Assembly (NCBI RefSeq): GCF_016881005.1
Contig: NZ_JACOPV010000001.1
Location: 310,001-374,000, forward strand
Source of the DNA: Pseudomonas arcuscaelestis
GTDB lineage: Bacteria > Pseudomonadota > Gammaproteobacteria > Pseudomonadales > Pseudomonadaceae
Reading direction: 5' to 3'
DNA: 64,000 nt
Position numbers and translations under genes: made by a program. Below the pieces are notes generated by a model that did not search any database, was not told where the DNA came from, and saw only the letters and a list, made by a program, of their open reading frames with translations. Positions within the stretch are counted from its first letter, which is position 1; each line of letters starts with the position of its first letter. Positions 10,174 through 20,470 of the stretch are shown here, one piece after another.

Positions 10174-10566
10174 ATGTTGACCCTGGGTAATCTCTCCGTG
10201 CTGATGTTGCTGGCCACAGCCGGCGCCTGGCTATGGCACAACCACGGATTGCGTGAAAAGGCCCTGGAAAGGGTCAAGCAGCATTGCGCAAAACTCGATC
10301 TGGAGTTGCTCGACGGCAACGTCGCGCTAAAGCGAATTGGCTTTGTCCGCGACGCCAACGGCCGCAAGCGCCTGGCTCGTGTGTATAACTTCGAATTCAC
10401 CGTTACCGGCGAACAGCGCCATCCGGGCACCGTCACCCAATTCGGTGCACACAGCATGCAGATAGAACTGGCGCCCTACCCGTTTGAAATCAAACCTGCG
10501 CAGCAAGCCGACAACGTCATCGAAATGAATCAGTGGCGCCAGGACCATAACCGCTGGCGCAACTAG
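10174..10566 (+). CDS. DUF3301 family membrane-anchored protein
   Basis: Small protein (130 residues) with one N-terminal hydrophobic segment (LGNLSVLMLLATAGAWLW), then a basic helix and a compact C-terminal domain (LDLELLDGNVALKRIGFVRD...YNFEFTVTGEQR...), the layout of the DUF3301 family. No function is known for the family. The ATG has GGAG nine bases upstream. The last codons overlap the end of the convergent COG0523 gene by 4 bp. Confidence 0.85.
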   Translation: MLTLGNLSVLMLLATAGAWLWHNHGLREKALERVKQHCAKLDLELLDGNVALKRIGFVRDANGRKRLARVYNFEFTVTGEQRHPGTVTQFGAHSMQIELAPYPFEIKPAQQADNVIEMNQWRQDHNRWRN

Positions 10567-11534
10567 ACCAGGCAAGCCTGCATAGCCTCCTGAAGCCTGT
10601 CGCCATCTTGAGGCTGAGCAAATATCAGCTCGATACGTGAGTCCCGCCGCCATTCACTGAACTGCCATTGCAGAGGGCTTTCCCCCTGCAAAGCATTTAT
10701 CGACTGCCAACCTTCAGGGCTGTGGATAACCAGTTTCGCGCGGCGCCAGGCGAAACTGCGCAAAAACTGTTCGATGCGCATCCGATCAAACACCTGCTGT
10801 GGATGCCAACGCCAGCCAATACTCCAACCTTCTGCTGCATCGCGAATCTCACAGATCGGTGTGCCCGAAGTTATCCACAGGGCGGGCAAAGGCCCGGACC
10901 CATTGGGCAATACAAGATTACCCACAGCTGGGGTGGTCGCATCCTCAAGCACTTGGCTGGGTAACGCCATGAGCGGCAGACGACCTTGATCGGTCCAGAA
11001 AATAGGCTTGTCTGGCAGCTGGGAACTTATCCACAGACGCTGTTTTTCGGTCAGATTCAGCGATTTGTTCAGTACCAGCAAGCCTGCACCGGGCAGGGCT
11101 TGCACCTGTGCCTCTGGCAAAGGTATGCGCTCAGCCAAGTGTTGCGCATCCAGCACCATTACAGCCGGCTGCACCGCCAACACCCCACGCCAAGGAGCCT
11201 GTCGAAGCTGTTCCAGCAACTGAAGTGGATGCCCCAACCCAGAGGGCTCGATAAACAACCGGTGAGGCTTGGCTTTGCGTAACAAACGCCCCAATCCGAC
11301 CTGAAACGGCGCGCCGTTGACGCAGCAAAGACAGCCGCCCGCCACTTCTCCCATGGCAATGCCCTTGTCGTCAGTGCTGAGCAGAGCGGCATCGAGGCCT
11401 ATCTGGCCAAACTCGTTGATCAGCACCGCCCACCGTTCGTTTGCGGGCCGTTGGCCTAGCAGATGACGAATGAGGGTGGTCTTGCCGGCCCCCAACGGGC
11501 CGGCAATTACATGGGTGGGTATGTTCTGCAGCAT
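10563..11534 (-). CDS. COG0523 (CobW/YjiA-type) GTPase
   Basis: G3E-family P-loop GTPase of 323 residues, a group implicated in metal delivery. It has Walker A GPLGAGKTTL near residue 13, the metal-binding CxCC motif in GGCLCCVNG, the EPSGLGHP switch region and VLNKSLNL in the base-recognition position. The C-terminal CobW domain is short. It lies downstream of, and in the same direction as, the zigA-like paralogue (76 bp gap), so both may be read from the Zur-controlled promoter. Role in zinc supply is inferred from context, and the client protein is unknown. The gene contains three exact DnaA-box 9-mers. Confidence 0.9.
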   Translation of the reverse strand: MLQNIPTHVIAGPLGAGKTTLIRHLLGQRPANERWAVLINEFGQIGLDAALLSTDDKGIAMGEVAGGCLCCVNGAPFQVGLGRLLRKAKPHRLFIEPSGLGHPLQLLEQLRQAPWRGVLAVQPAVMVLDAQHLAERIPLPEAQVQALPGAGLLVLNKSLNLTEKQRLWISSQLPDKPIFWTDQGRLPLMALPSQVLEDATTPAVGNLVLPNGSGPLPALWITSGTPICEIRDAAEGWSIGWRWHPQQVFDRMRIEQFLRSFAWRRAKLVIHSPEGWQSINALQGESPLQWQFSEWRRDSRIELIFAQPQDGDRLQEAMQACLV

Positions 11535-11610
11535 ATGAAGATACAAGCCTGGAATTTACGTCACTATGCCTTGATTTCACATCTTCCAGTCAATACCTGA
11601 GCATGTGCGC

Positions 11611-12822
11611 TCAGGCTGCCTCCTCCTCGTACCAGGGGCCGAAAGGATCTGGCCATTGAGACCAGCTTTCCAAGCCTTCGGCCATCTCTGCATCGGTCAG
11701 CAGGCATGCGCTGAGCTGGGTCTTGAGCAGGGCGAAATCGATGTTCTGGCCAATGAACACCAGTTCCTGGCGACAATCCCCACATTCAGCCACCCAGTTC
11801 TTGCGAATCGCCCCAGCGCTCTGTTCATCCTGCGGCCAATGCTCACGCGGCACGAAGCGCCACCAGCGCCCGGCAAAGCCGTAGCGCATCATTCCACCGG
11901 CCTGCGACCAGCTACCTGCATCCTGATGCTTGTTCGCTAGCCAGAAAAAGCCCTTCGAGCGCAGCAACCGGCCATTGCGCCACGGACCGTTGATAAAGTC
12001 GAAAAAACGCTGTGGATGCAACGGTCGCCGCGCCTGCCAAGTGGTAGCAGAAATACCGTATTCCTCGGTTTCCGGTACATGCTCACCGCGCATCTCCTTC
12101 AGCCAGCCAGGCGCCTGGGCGGCACGCTCGAAATCGAACAAACCAGTATTGAGTATCCACTCCAAAGGCACCTGCCCCATCACCATCGGCACAATCCGAG
12201 CATTGCCGTTAAGGCTGCGCAAGATGGCACTCAGCTCTTCGCGCTCGTGACTACTGATCAAATCAATCTTGCTGACCAGAATCACATCGGCAAACTCGAC
12301 CTGTTCGATCAGCAGTTCAGTAATAGAGCGGTCATCTTCCTCACCCAAGGTCTCGCCGTGGCTGGCCAGGCTTTCTGCTGCCTGGTAGTCACGTAGAAAA
12401 TTCACGCCATCAACAACTGTGACCATGGTGTCCAGCCGTGCCTGATCCGCCAGGCTACGACCTTGCTCATCCCGAAAAGTGAATGTCTCGGCAACCGGCA
12501 GTGGATCGGAAATACCAGTGGACTCAATCAACAAATAATCAAAACGACCTTCTCGTGCCAACTGCCCAACCTCTTCGAGCAAATCCTCCCGCAGGGTGCA
12601 ACAGATGCAGCCATTGCTCATTTCCACGAGCTTTTCTTCGGCACGGTTAAGGGTGACATTTCGCTGCACCTCACTGGCATCGATGTTTATTTCGCTCATG
12701 TCGTTGACGATAACCGCGACCCGCAGGTTCTCGCGGTTACGCAAGACATGGTTGAGCAGTGTGCTTTTTCCGGCGCCGAGAAAGCCGGATAGCACGGTGA
12801 CGGGAAGGCGATTGGGCATCAT
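11611..12822 (-). CDS. zigA: Zinc-type COG0523 metallochaperone GTPase (ZigA-like)
   Basis: GTP-dependent zinc metallochaperone of about 403 residues, closely resembling ZigA/PA5535-type proteins. It has Walker [10 protein letters not shown] at residues 13-21, CxCC at Cys72, Cys74 and Cys75, the [13 protein letters not shown] switch and VSKIDLI as the G4-like motif. The C-terminal CobW domain is long and includes the GFFWLA and [10 protein letters not shown] blocks, the latter with an extra Cys pair. The start is ATG-ATG with AGGA upstream; a longer reading frame has no start signal. A Zur box 47 bp upstream predicts derepression under zinc starvation. The gene is divergent from the secreted-protein/folE2 pair. 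Confidence 0.92.
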   Translation of the reverse strand: MMPNRLPVTVLSGFLGAGKSTLLNHVLRNRENLRVAVIVNDMSEINIDASEVQRNVTLNRAEEKLVEMSNGCICCTLREDLLEEVGQLAREGRFDYLLIESTGISDPLPVAETFTFRDEQGRSLADQARLDTMVTVVDGVNFLRDYQAAESLASHGETLGEEDDRSITELLIEQVEFADVILVSKIDLISSHEREELSAILRSLNGNARIVPMVMGQVPLEWILNTGLFDFERAAQAPGWLKEMRGEHVPETEEYGISATTWQARRPLHPQRFFDFINGPWRNGRLLRSKGFFWLANKHQDAGSWSQAGGMMRYGFAGRWWRFVPREHWPQDEQSAGAIRKNWVAECGDCRQELVFIGQNIDFALLKTQLSACLLTDAEMAEGLESWSQWPDPFGPWYEEEAA

Positions 12823-12868
12823 CAGGTCCTCATTAAGCAAAGTGCATTCGAGCGATGCATTGCGTGAT

Positions 12869-12881
12869 GTTATAGTATAAC
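12869..12881. promoter_or_regulatory. Zur box (zinc uptake regulator operator)
   Basis: GTTATA-G-TATAAC is a perfect 13-bp palindrome matching the core GTTATAnTATAAC of gammaproteobacterial Zur operators. It sits between divergent zigA (47 bp from its start) and the small secreted-protein gene (65 bp), so one operator can serve both sides. Confidence 0.85.
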
Positions 12882-12945
12882 AATATAATCTCGCCACTCT
12901 GCTTTGATTCAACTCGACAACGGCCCCCGAGAAGGACGCCAGGAA

Positions 12946-13338
12946 ATGAACTCGTTGCGTTTGCTCGCTGTGACAGCAGCGTTGCCGCTGTGTCTGTCAA
13001 TTGCTCGTACCGAAGCGGCGCCAATGAGCGCGGGCCTCGCGCTGTGTACACGCAGCGCTACCCTGCTGGCGTGTGGTGACGCGCAGGGCAACTACTACAG
13101 CGTACGGACCGAAGGCAGCACCACTTATTTACGCGGTTATGAAGTGACGGGTAAGCGGCTGTGGTCGCAGACCAACAGTCGCTATGGACAACTGACCTTC
13201 TATACCGGACTGGCCAGCGACGGTGAAACCTGGGTGGGATACAGCCGCAAGGTTGGCTGGACCACCTTGAATCGAGTATCGAGTTCAAATGGCCAACGCT
13301 TCAGCGTGCGCTGCAATCGATTGAGCGGCTGCGATTAA
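12946..13338 (+). CDS. Small secreted Cys-containing protein, probably Zur-controlled
   Basis: I do not recognise this protein. It is 130 residues with a Sec signal ([20 protein letters not shown], likely cut after EA at about 25). The mature part is about 105 residues, rich in Ser, Thr, Gly and Tyr, with four Cys (34, 43, 123, 129) that could form two disulfides in the periplasm. It has a beta-rich look (repeated aromatic-Gly strands such as [18 protein letters not shown]). There is no His/Asp/Glu cluster typical of zinc carriers. It lies between the Zur box and folE2 (27 bp gap), so co-transcription with folE2 and induction by zinc shortage are inferred from position. Confidence 0.75.
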   Translation: MNSLRLLAVTAALPLCLSIARTEAAPMSAGLALCTRSATLLACGDAQGNYYSVRTEGSTTYLRGYEVTGKRLWSQTNSRYGQLTFYTGLASDGETWVGYSRKVGWTTLNRVSSSNGQRFSVRCNRLSGCD

Positions 13339-13365
13339 CTGACTTATCCAGACAAAGAGACCGAC

Positions 13366-14253
13366 ATGACAGCCCTCACGCTTCCAGATATCGCTGCGCA
13401 AGCGAACCACACTTTTTTGCCACTTGATTGGGTTGGCATGTGCAACATAGCCGTTCCGGTGTTATTTGATGGCAGCACACTGCCGGCAACTGCCGACGCA
13501 GGAGTAAGCCTGGACGATGGCGCGGCGCGCGGCATCCACATGTCGCGCTTGTACGTGGCACTCGATGTTTTTGAGGATCAAACGCTTACCCCATCCCTGC
13601 TGCGCCGGGTTTTAGACGGATTTCTGCAAAGTCATACAGGCTTGTCTGCCGCTGCTTTTCTTGCTCTGCGCTTTGAGCTCATGCTGAAGCGACCCGCAGC
13701 AATCAGTCCGTTGGCAGGGTGGAAAGCTTATCCAGTCACGCTGAATGCACAGCTAAAAGATGAAGTGTTCCACGTGGAACTAAATGTGGAACTCGATTAC
13801 TCCTCTACTTGCCCATGCTCGGCTGCCTTGGCCCGCCAATTAATTCAGCAACAGTTTTTGGCCGATTTCAGCGAGCGGACGCTGAATCATGAAGACCTGC
13901 TCACCTGGCTGGGCAGTGCTCAAGGCGTAGTTGCCACACCCCACAGTCAACGCAGCACGGCAAAACTGCAAGTTCGTCTTAATAACGACATCGACGCTCT
14001 ACCAATCAAGGCATTGATCGACCAAGCTGAGGCGGTGCTGGGTACCGCGGTGCAGACAGCCGTCAAACGAGCCGATGAACAGGCCTTTGCCTTGGCCAAT
14101 GGCCAAAATTTGATGTTCTGTGAGGATGCCGCTCGAAGACTGCACCAGGCGCTGAGAAGCATGTCTTGGCTGAGTGGGTTTGCATTGCGCGTGGAACATG
14201 CGGAAAGCCTGCATGCCCACGATGCTGTCGCCCACAGTCAGTGGCATTGGTAA
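13366..14253 (+). CDS. folE2: GTP cyclohydrolase IB FolE2 (zinc-independent)
   Basis: Converts GTP to 7,8-dihydroneopterin triphosphate, the first step of folate synthesis and of queuosine-type precursors. The 295 residues belong to the type IB family, which replaces zinc-dependent FolE when zinc is scarce. The diagnostic TCPCS motif carries the active-site Cys (149, with Cys151). The N-terminal DWVGMCNIAVPV and C-terminal NGQNLMFCEDAARR blocks are as in the family. It is the second gene after a Zur box, agreeing with the known Zur control of folE2 in Pseudomonas. Codons 134-139 contain a near-perfect parS sequence. Confidence 0.95.
   Translation: MTALTLPDIAAQANHTFLPLDWVGMCNIAVPVLFDGSTLPATADAGVSLDDGAARGIHMSRLYVALDVFEDQTLTPSLLRRVLDGFLQSHTGLSAAAFLALRFELMLKRPAAISPLAGWKAYPVTLNAQLKDEVFHVELNVELDYSSTCPCSAALARQLIQQQFLADFSERTLNHEDLLTWLGSAQGVVATPHSQRSTAKLQVRLNNDIDALPIKALIDQAEAVLGTAVQTAVKRADEQAFALANGQNLMFCEDAARRLHQALRSMSWLSGFALRVEHAESLHAHDAVAHSQWHW
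13766..13781. other. parS-like ParB-binding site inside folE2
   Basis: TGTTCCACGTGGAACT matches the Pseudomonas parS consensus TGTTCCACGTGGAACA at 15 of 16 positions, with the inner 14 bases fully palindromic. parB is encoded about 45 kb away in this window. ParB binding is predicted, not shown. Confidence 0.75.
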
Positions 14254-14260
14254 GCGATTG

Positions 14261-14788
14261 TTAAGTCCGTGGCTTCACAGCGCCACAATCATTGCCCAGC
14301 CAAACAGCGCGTGTATTCATACTGCCCTGTTGCTGAACTCCCGACGCATTGAAGGTACCACTGACCTCAGTGAGAAATTCCCGATCGCTGAGAAAGGTGG
14401 CTTGTCCGGCGCCTTGTGCTTTTGGGCAAGTGAAGGTGAACTTCCACACGTTGCCGCTGCGCTCGGTAATCTTCTGAGTGCAACCGGACTTCGGGTCCTG
14501 CAGCGGGATATCGTTGCTCTTAACCTGTTCAGGTGTCAGACACGAACGCACACCTTGTCCTGCCACACTGATCCCCTGCTTGGCCAAGCCACCTTCGATC
14601 ATAGCCCTCTGCTCGGGCGGCAGGTTCTTCAACTGGCCAAGCATGAAGCCCATGTCCGGCAGCGGCTTGCCATCGACTTGCATGTTGCTGGTGGTCAGTT
14701 CCCACAAACCCGGTTGCAACATTTGCGCATGCACCAACGGGCTCGCCAGCCCCACGACCAATGCCAGCATCGGCAGACGACTCTTCAT
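14261..14788 (-). CDS. DUF3617 family exported protein
   Basis: Periplasmic protein of 175 residues with a clear signal peptide (MKSRLPMLALVVGLASPLVHA). The mature part begins with LQPGLWELTTSNMQVDGKPLPD and has conserved Cys in SCLTPEQV, KSGCTQKI and FTCPKA, as in the DUF3617 family. Function is unknown. The Met just before the signal has a good GGAG site; the 13 upstream residues are unlikely to be translated. It converges on folE2 with only 7 bp between stop codons. Confidence 0.85.
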   Translation of the reverse strand: MKSRLPMLALVVGLASPLVHAQMLQPGLWELTTSNMQVDGKPLPDMGFMLGQLKNLPPEQRAMIEGGLAKQGISVAGQGVRSCLTPEQVKSNDIPLQDPKSGCTQKITERSGNVWKFTFTCPKAQGAGQATFLSDREFLTEVSGTFNASGVQQQGSMNTRAVWLGNDCGAVKPRT

Positions 14789-14916
14789 GTAGTGGCTCCT
14801 CGATAGTCCAGCCCCAAGCTGGATCAAAGCTTAGACGTCAATTTGTCCTTTCGGTTGCAAGTACACCGAGGAACATGCTCTGTTAGAGGGCAGTGCCTTT
14901 GGACAGCAGGATGCGT

Positions 14917-16356
14917 ATGGATTACCACAGCCCCTACTTCTTCGGTTACCTCATTGGTGCCCTTCATTTGCTTGGCGCTATCGCTGCCATGCACGCAGTG
15001 CTCACCGTGCGCACAGCTCAAGGGGCAATCGCCTGGGCCTTGTCGCTTTTGTTCATTCCCTACCTCACTCTGATTCCCTACCTGATATTCGGCAGCCGAA
15101 CCTTCGACGCCTACATCCAGGCCAGACGCCAGGCCAACCGGGAAATGCACGTGGCGATGGCAGACTTGAACTGGCGCCCTTGGGTCGACGAGGCACTGGC
15201 AGCCCGCAACTCAGAGTCATACGGCGCCCTGCGAGCCATGCCCAGGTTAGGTCGCATGCCGTGTCTGGCCAACAATCAGGTGAGGCTGCTGATCGATGGC
15301 AAAGCGACTTTCGAGGCGATCTTCGCTGCGATCGAGCAAGCGCGAAATACAGTGCTGGTGCAGTTCTTCATCATTCATGACGACAAGCTCGGGCGCGCCC
15401 TGCAATCTTTGTTGCTGAACAAGGCAGCACAAGGGGTAAAAGTATATGTGCTGTATGACCGCGTTGGCAGCCATGCCCTGCCCTCTGCCTATACCCAGAC
15501 ATTGCGCGATGCGGGGGTGAATGTTCGCGCTTTCGCCACACGTCGAGGTTGGTTCAACCGCTTCCAGGTTAACTTTCGCAACCATCGCAAAATCGTCGTC
15601 GTCGATGGTTTGCAAGGCTTCGTGGGCGGGCACAACGTCGGCGACGAATACATGGGAGACAAGCCGAAACTTTCGCCATGGCGCGACACGCACGTGCAAG
15701 TCAGCGGACCGGTGCTGGCCTGCCTGCAAGAGTCCTTTGCCGAAGACTGGTATTGGGCCGCGCGCGAGTTGCCGCCCCTGATCCTGCCCGACACCTATCC
15801 AGAGGACGGCGTGCTTTGCCAGGTTCTGGCGAGCGGTCCGGCAGACCCTCAGGAAACCTGTTCCCTGTTCTTCGTCGAAGCGATCCATTCAGCCCGGGAG
15901 CGGCTATGGATTACCAGCCCCTACTTCATCCCCGATGAAGCGGTATTCGCGGCTTTGCGTCTTGCCGTACTGCGTGGCGTAGATGTACGCATACTTTTGC
16001 CGTCACGAGCCGACCACCGCATTGTCTACGCAGCTTCAAGCCTGTTCGCGTTCGAAGCGGTGCGGGCGGGGGTCAGAATGTTCCGCTACGGTCCTGGGTT
16101 CCTGCATCAGAAAGTGGTGCTGATAGACAACGAGCTCAGCGCGATCGGCAGCGCCAACCTGGACAACCGCTCGTTCCGGCTCAATTTCGAAGTGATGTTG
16201 CTGACTGTCGATCGAACCTTTTCCGATCAGGTCGAAGCCATGCTTATCCATGACTTCAACCAGGCTCGTGAGATCAGTGCCGAGGACAGCAAAGACACCC
16301 ACCGTCTGCAGCAATTGGGGATGCGTATAGCTCGGCTTATTTCACCGATCCTCTAA
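14917..16356 (+). CDS. cls: Cardiolipin synthase
   Basis: Membrane phospholipase-D superfamily enzyme that joins two phosphatidylglycerol molecules to cardiolipin and glycerol. It is 479 residues with two N-terminal membrane spans ([17 protein letters not shown] and [24 protein letters not shown]). There are two HKD motifs: [10 protein letters not shown] with GGHNVGDEY in the first half, and [24 protein letters not shown] in the second. Three in-frame starts lie close together; the chosen ATG ([10 protein letters not shown]) fits the usual N-terminus and has AGG 7 bp upstream. It converges on cfa. Confidence 0.95.
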   Translation: MDYHSPYFFGYLIGALHLLGAIAAMHAVLTVRTAQGAIAWALSLLFIPYLTLIPYLIFGSRTFDAYIQARRQANREMHVAMADLNWRPWVDEALAARNSESYGALRAMPRLGRMPCLANNQVRLLIDGKATFEAIFAAIEQARNTVLVQFFIIHDDKLGRALQSLLLNKAAQGVKVYVLYDRVGSHALPSAYTQTLRDAGVNVRAFATRRGWFNRFQVNFRNHRKIVVVDGLQGFVGGHNVGDEYMGDKPKLSPWRDTHVQVSGPVLACLQESFAEDWYWAARELPPLILPDTYPEDGVLCQVLASGPADPQETCSLFFVEAIHSARERLWITSPYFIPDEAVFAALRLAVLRGVDVRILLPSRADHRIVYAASSLFAFEAVRAGVRMFRYGPGFLHQKVVLIDNELSAIGSANLDNRSFRLNFEVMLLTVDRTFSDQVEAMLIHDFNQAREISAEDSKDTHRLQQLGMRIARLISPIL

Positions 16357-16362
16357 ACGCCT

Positions 16363-17547
16363 TCAACGGTAGAGATCTTCACGGGTCAGGGGTAATTCGT
16401 GATGACCATCGGCATAAGGTTTCACCGCCAGGATCTGGTGAAGATTGATCCAGCCTTTGGCAAAGGCATACGAACAGCCAGCCAGATACAGACGCCAGAT
16501 GCGCAAGGCTTTTTCCGGAACCAGGGTGGAAGCTTTCTGCAGCTGGCTCTCCAAACGGTTGCTCCACTGTTCGAGCGTGCGCGCATAGTGCAGGCGCAGG
16601 CTTTCCACATCGACAACTTCAAGACCTGCAGTACTGATGCTGGCAGCGATCATGGACAGGTGTGGTAGCTCGCCATGGGGAAACACGTAGCGTTCGATAA
16701 AGCTGCCCGCGCCTCGTCCAACTGGACGGCCGTCCACGTGCTTGGCGGTGATGCCATGATTCATTACCAAGCCGCCCTCGCGTACCGCCCCAAACAGACG
16801 CTGACAGTAAAGCGCCAGATTGGCATGGCCGACATGCTCGAACATACCGACACTGACAACCTTGTCGAAGCGACCATCTTGAGGCAGGTCCCGGTAGTCG
16901 AGGATCTGCAAATCGACCTGGTCTTGCAGGCCCTCAGCCTTGACCCGTTCACGACCCAATTTGAGTTGCTCTTTACTCAGGGTGATGCCCAATACCTTGG
17001 CACCGAACTCCCGAGCGGCAAATCGTGACAGCCCTCCCCAGCCGCATCCGACATCAAGCAGGTAGTCGCCTTTGTTCAGGCGCAACTTGCGGCACAGGTG
17101 CTCAAACTTGTTCTGTTGCGCTTGCTCCAGTGTGTCCTGTTCAGTCTTGAAATAGGCACAGGAGTACGCCATGTCCGGATCCAGCCATAGCTGGTAGAAG
17201 TCATTGGACAAGTCGTAATGGTAAGAAATCGCAGCAGCATCTGTGGCCTTGTTGTGCTTGCGGCGCACCGGCTGATCATCCGCTTCATCCTTGAGCAACG
17301 CTTCGCTGAGCTCATCACAAACGCGAATTACTTCACTGATGGTGCCTTCCAGCTCCAGCTTTCCTTCAACAAAAGCTGCGCCTAGTTCGTCCAGGCTGGG
17401 GTGAGTGAATTGGCTGATCAGTTGCGGATCCTTGACCACAATAGTGACCTTGGGCTTGGGACCCAGATCGAACTCATGGCCGTCCCACAGCTTCAGACGC
17501 AATGGTAATCGCAGGCTTTGCAGAATAGGCGGAAGTTGCGCAAGCAT
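16363..17547 (-). CDS. cfa: Cyclopropane-fatty-acyl-phospholipid synthase
   Basis: Transfers a methylene from S-adenosylmethionine to cis double bonds of membrane phospholipid acyl chains, a stationary-phase and stress modification. It has 394 residues, with an N-terminal lipid-binding part and a C-terminal Rossmann methyltransferase. The SAM motif is LLDVGCGWGGLSRFAA, and SVGMFEHVG, HGIT and RYVFPHGELP are typical of CFA synthases. The start was chosen at MLAQLPPILQSL, preceded by GGAGG at the right distance, rather than 17 codons upstream. The neighbouring cls gene also acts on membrane lipids, but each has its own direction. Confidence 0.95.
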   Translation of the reverse strand: MLAQLPPILQSLRLPLRLKLWDGHEFDLGPKPKVTIVVKDPQLISQFTHPSLDELGAAFVEGKLELEGTISEVIRVCDELSEALLKDEADDQPVRRKHNKATDAAAISYHYDLSNDFYQLWLDPDMAYSCAYFKTEQDTLEQAQQNKFEHLCRKLRLNKGDYLLDVGCGWGGLSRFAAREFGAKVLGITLSKEQLKLGRERVKAEGLQDQVDLQILDYRDLPQDGRFDKVVSVGMFEHVGHANLALYCQRLFGAVREGGLVMNHGITAKHVDGRPVGRGAGSFIERYVFPHGELPHLSMIAASISTAGLEVVDVESLRLHYARTLEQWSNRLESQLQKASTLVPEKALRIWRLYLAGCSYAFAKGWINLHQILAVKPYADGHHELPLTREDLYR

Positions 17548-17685
17548 GAACTGAACCTCCCTTTCTTTATCGGACGTCACGGCGAAAGGGTAGTTCATCT
17601 GCTGAAAGTTTCAGCTAATCGAGACCATAGTCTGCCCTGGCGCTCCCATTCCAGACCTCTGCAGGCTCATCGAGAAGCCATATAA

Positions 17686-17697
17686 ATTGTATACAAT
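17686..17697. promoter_or_regulatory. Palindromic operator-like site upstream of lpd
   Basis: ATTGTATACAAT is a perfect 12-bp palindrome 59 bp before the lpd ATG. The GTATAC core is common in operators of GntR-family (FCD/VanR-type) regulators. The protein that binds here is unknown, and the AT-rich sequence could instead overlap a -10 element. Confidence 0.4.
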
Positions 17698-17756
17698 CAG
17701 CCGTCCCGCAGACTAATCTTGGCGCCATTGTCGATTCTTCATCCTGGAGTAAAACA

Positions 17757-19157
<1,401 letters not shown>

Positions 19158-19159
19158 CC

Positions 19160-20365
19160 TCAGTCTGCCCGTACCCCTATCCTGCTTGCCTGTGGCGCTG
19201 GTCGCCGCAGGTTGAGCAGCACATGGGCGAACAATCCGAAGATCAATCCCCAAAACGCCGCCGACAAGCCCAGGAATGACATGCCCGAGGCCGTCACCAG
19301 AAAGGTGATCAAGGCTGCCTCTCGATCACTCGGAACACTCATCGCGCCTGCCAGAGCGCCGCCAATGGCGCCGAACAGGGCCAGCCCGGCCAGCGCCGCA
19401 ATCAAGGCCGCTGGAAAGGCGGTGAACAGCGATACCAACGTTGCGCCAAATACACCCAGCAGCAAATACAACACACCGCCACTCACACCTGCCCAGTAGC
19501 GCTTGCCCGGATCATCATGCGCTTCGCGCCCCGTGCAGATGGCCGCGGTGATTGCTGCCAGGTTCAGACCATGACAACCGAAAGGTGCCAGGATCAAACT
19601 GGTCAGCGCGTTGCTGGCAATAATAGGGCTGGCCGGGGTTTGGTAGCCATCGTTGCGCAACACGGCGATACCCGGCACAAACTGCCCGGTCAGGGCCACC
19701 ATGACCAACGGCAGACTGATACTCAGCAAGGCATTCCAGGTGAACACCGGCGTGGTCCACACCGGGGTGGCCAGCCCTGCTACCAACGCCGAGCTGTTCA
19801 TATCACCACTGAACACCGCAATGCTCACCCCGCAGACCAACACGGCCAGTACCGCGTAACGCGCAGCGATACGCTTGAACACCAGGTAGGTGACAAACAT
19901 TGCCAGCACCAGCAGCGGCTGCGATTTCAGAGAGGTGAAAAGACCGGTGCCGAAACTGAACAGAATTCCCGCCAGCATTGCCGCCGAGATGGCAGGCGGC
20001 AGCTTGCCGACAATCCGGTCGAAGGCGCCCGACACGCCCACCAACAGAATGACCAGATTAGCGACAATGTAGGCCCCCACTGCCTCGGCAAACGCGATAT
20101 CCGGCAACAGTGCTACCAGCAAGGCCGACCCTGGCGCCGACCATGCGATTACCAGCGGTACTTTAAAGCGCAGGCTCAGGACCACGCCCAGGACCCCACT
20201 GCCGATAGAAATAGCCCACACCCACGAAGACAGCTCGGCCGCCGACAGGTGTGCGCTGTGGGCGGCCTGGAAAACGATCACCAGGGGGCCGGCATAAGAA
20301 ATCAGGGTAGCGATGAAGCCGGCGACGAAGGCCGAGAGAGAGAAGTCCTGGAGTATTGTTTTCAT
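19160..20365 (-). CDS. benE: Benzoate:H+ symporter BenE
   Basis: Inner-membrane transporter of the BenE family, thought to import benzoate with a proton. It is 401 residues with about 12 hydrophobic spans; SYAGPLVIVFQAAH, GFVVGISAP-like positions and FGCHGLNLAAITAAICTG are typical. It is the last gene of the ben-cat run and is separated from catA by a REP hairpin, which may weaken its expression relative to catA. The start was placed at MKTILQDFS because the 30 codons upstream lie inside the REP palindrome. Confidence 0.93.
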   Translation of the reverse strand: MKTILQDFSLSAFVAGFIATLISYAGPLVIVFQAAHSAHLSAAELSSWVWAISIGSGVLGVVLSLRFKVPLVIAWSAPGSALLVALLPDIAFAEAVGAYIVANLVILLVGVSGAFDRIVGKLPPAISAAMLAGILFSFGTGLFTSLKSQPLLVLAMFVTYLVFKRIAARYAVLAVLVCGVSIAVFSGDMNSSALVAGLATPVWTTPVFTWNALLSISLPLVMVALTGQFVPGIAVLRNDGYQTPASPIIASNALTSLILAPFGCHGLNLAAITAAICTGREAHDDPGKRYWAGVSGGVLYLLLGVFGATLVSLFTAFPAALIAALAGLALFGAIGGALAGAMSVPSDREAALITFLVTASGMSFLGLSAAFWGLIFGLFAHVLLNLRRPAPQASRIGVRAD

Positions 20366-20398
20366 TGGATTTTCCAGTTGAAAGCTTTTGAAAAGCAT

Positions 20399-20452
20399 CG
20401 CGGGGCAAAGCCCGCTCCTACAAGTATTTGTAGGAGCGGGCTTTGCCCCGCG
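20399..20452. repeat. REP palindrome pair (REPIN-like) between catA and benE
   Basis: Two copies of the Pseudomonas REP core GTAGGAGCGGGCTTTGCCCC face each other as a perfect 25-bp inverted repeat with a 4-nt loop (GTAT). Such elements are non-autonomous and can act as transcription attenuators or protect upstream mRNA from decay. It lies inside an otherwise continuous minus-strand gene run. Confidence 0.9.
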
Positions 20453-20470
20453 CACAATTCAACCTAAACC

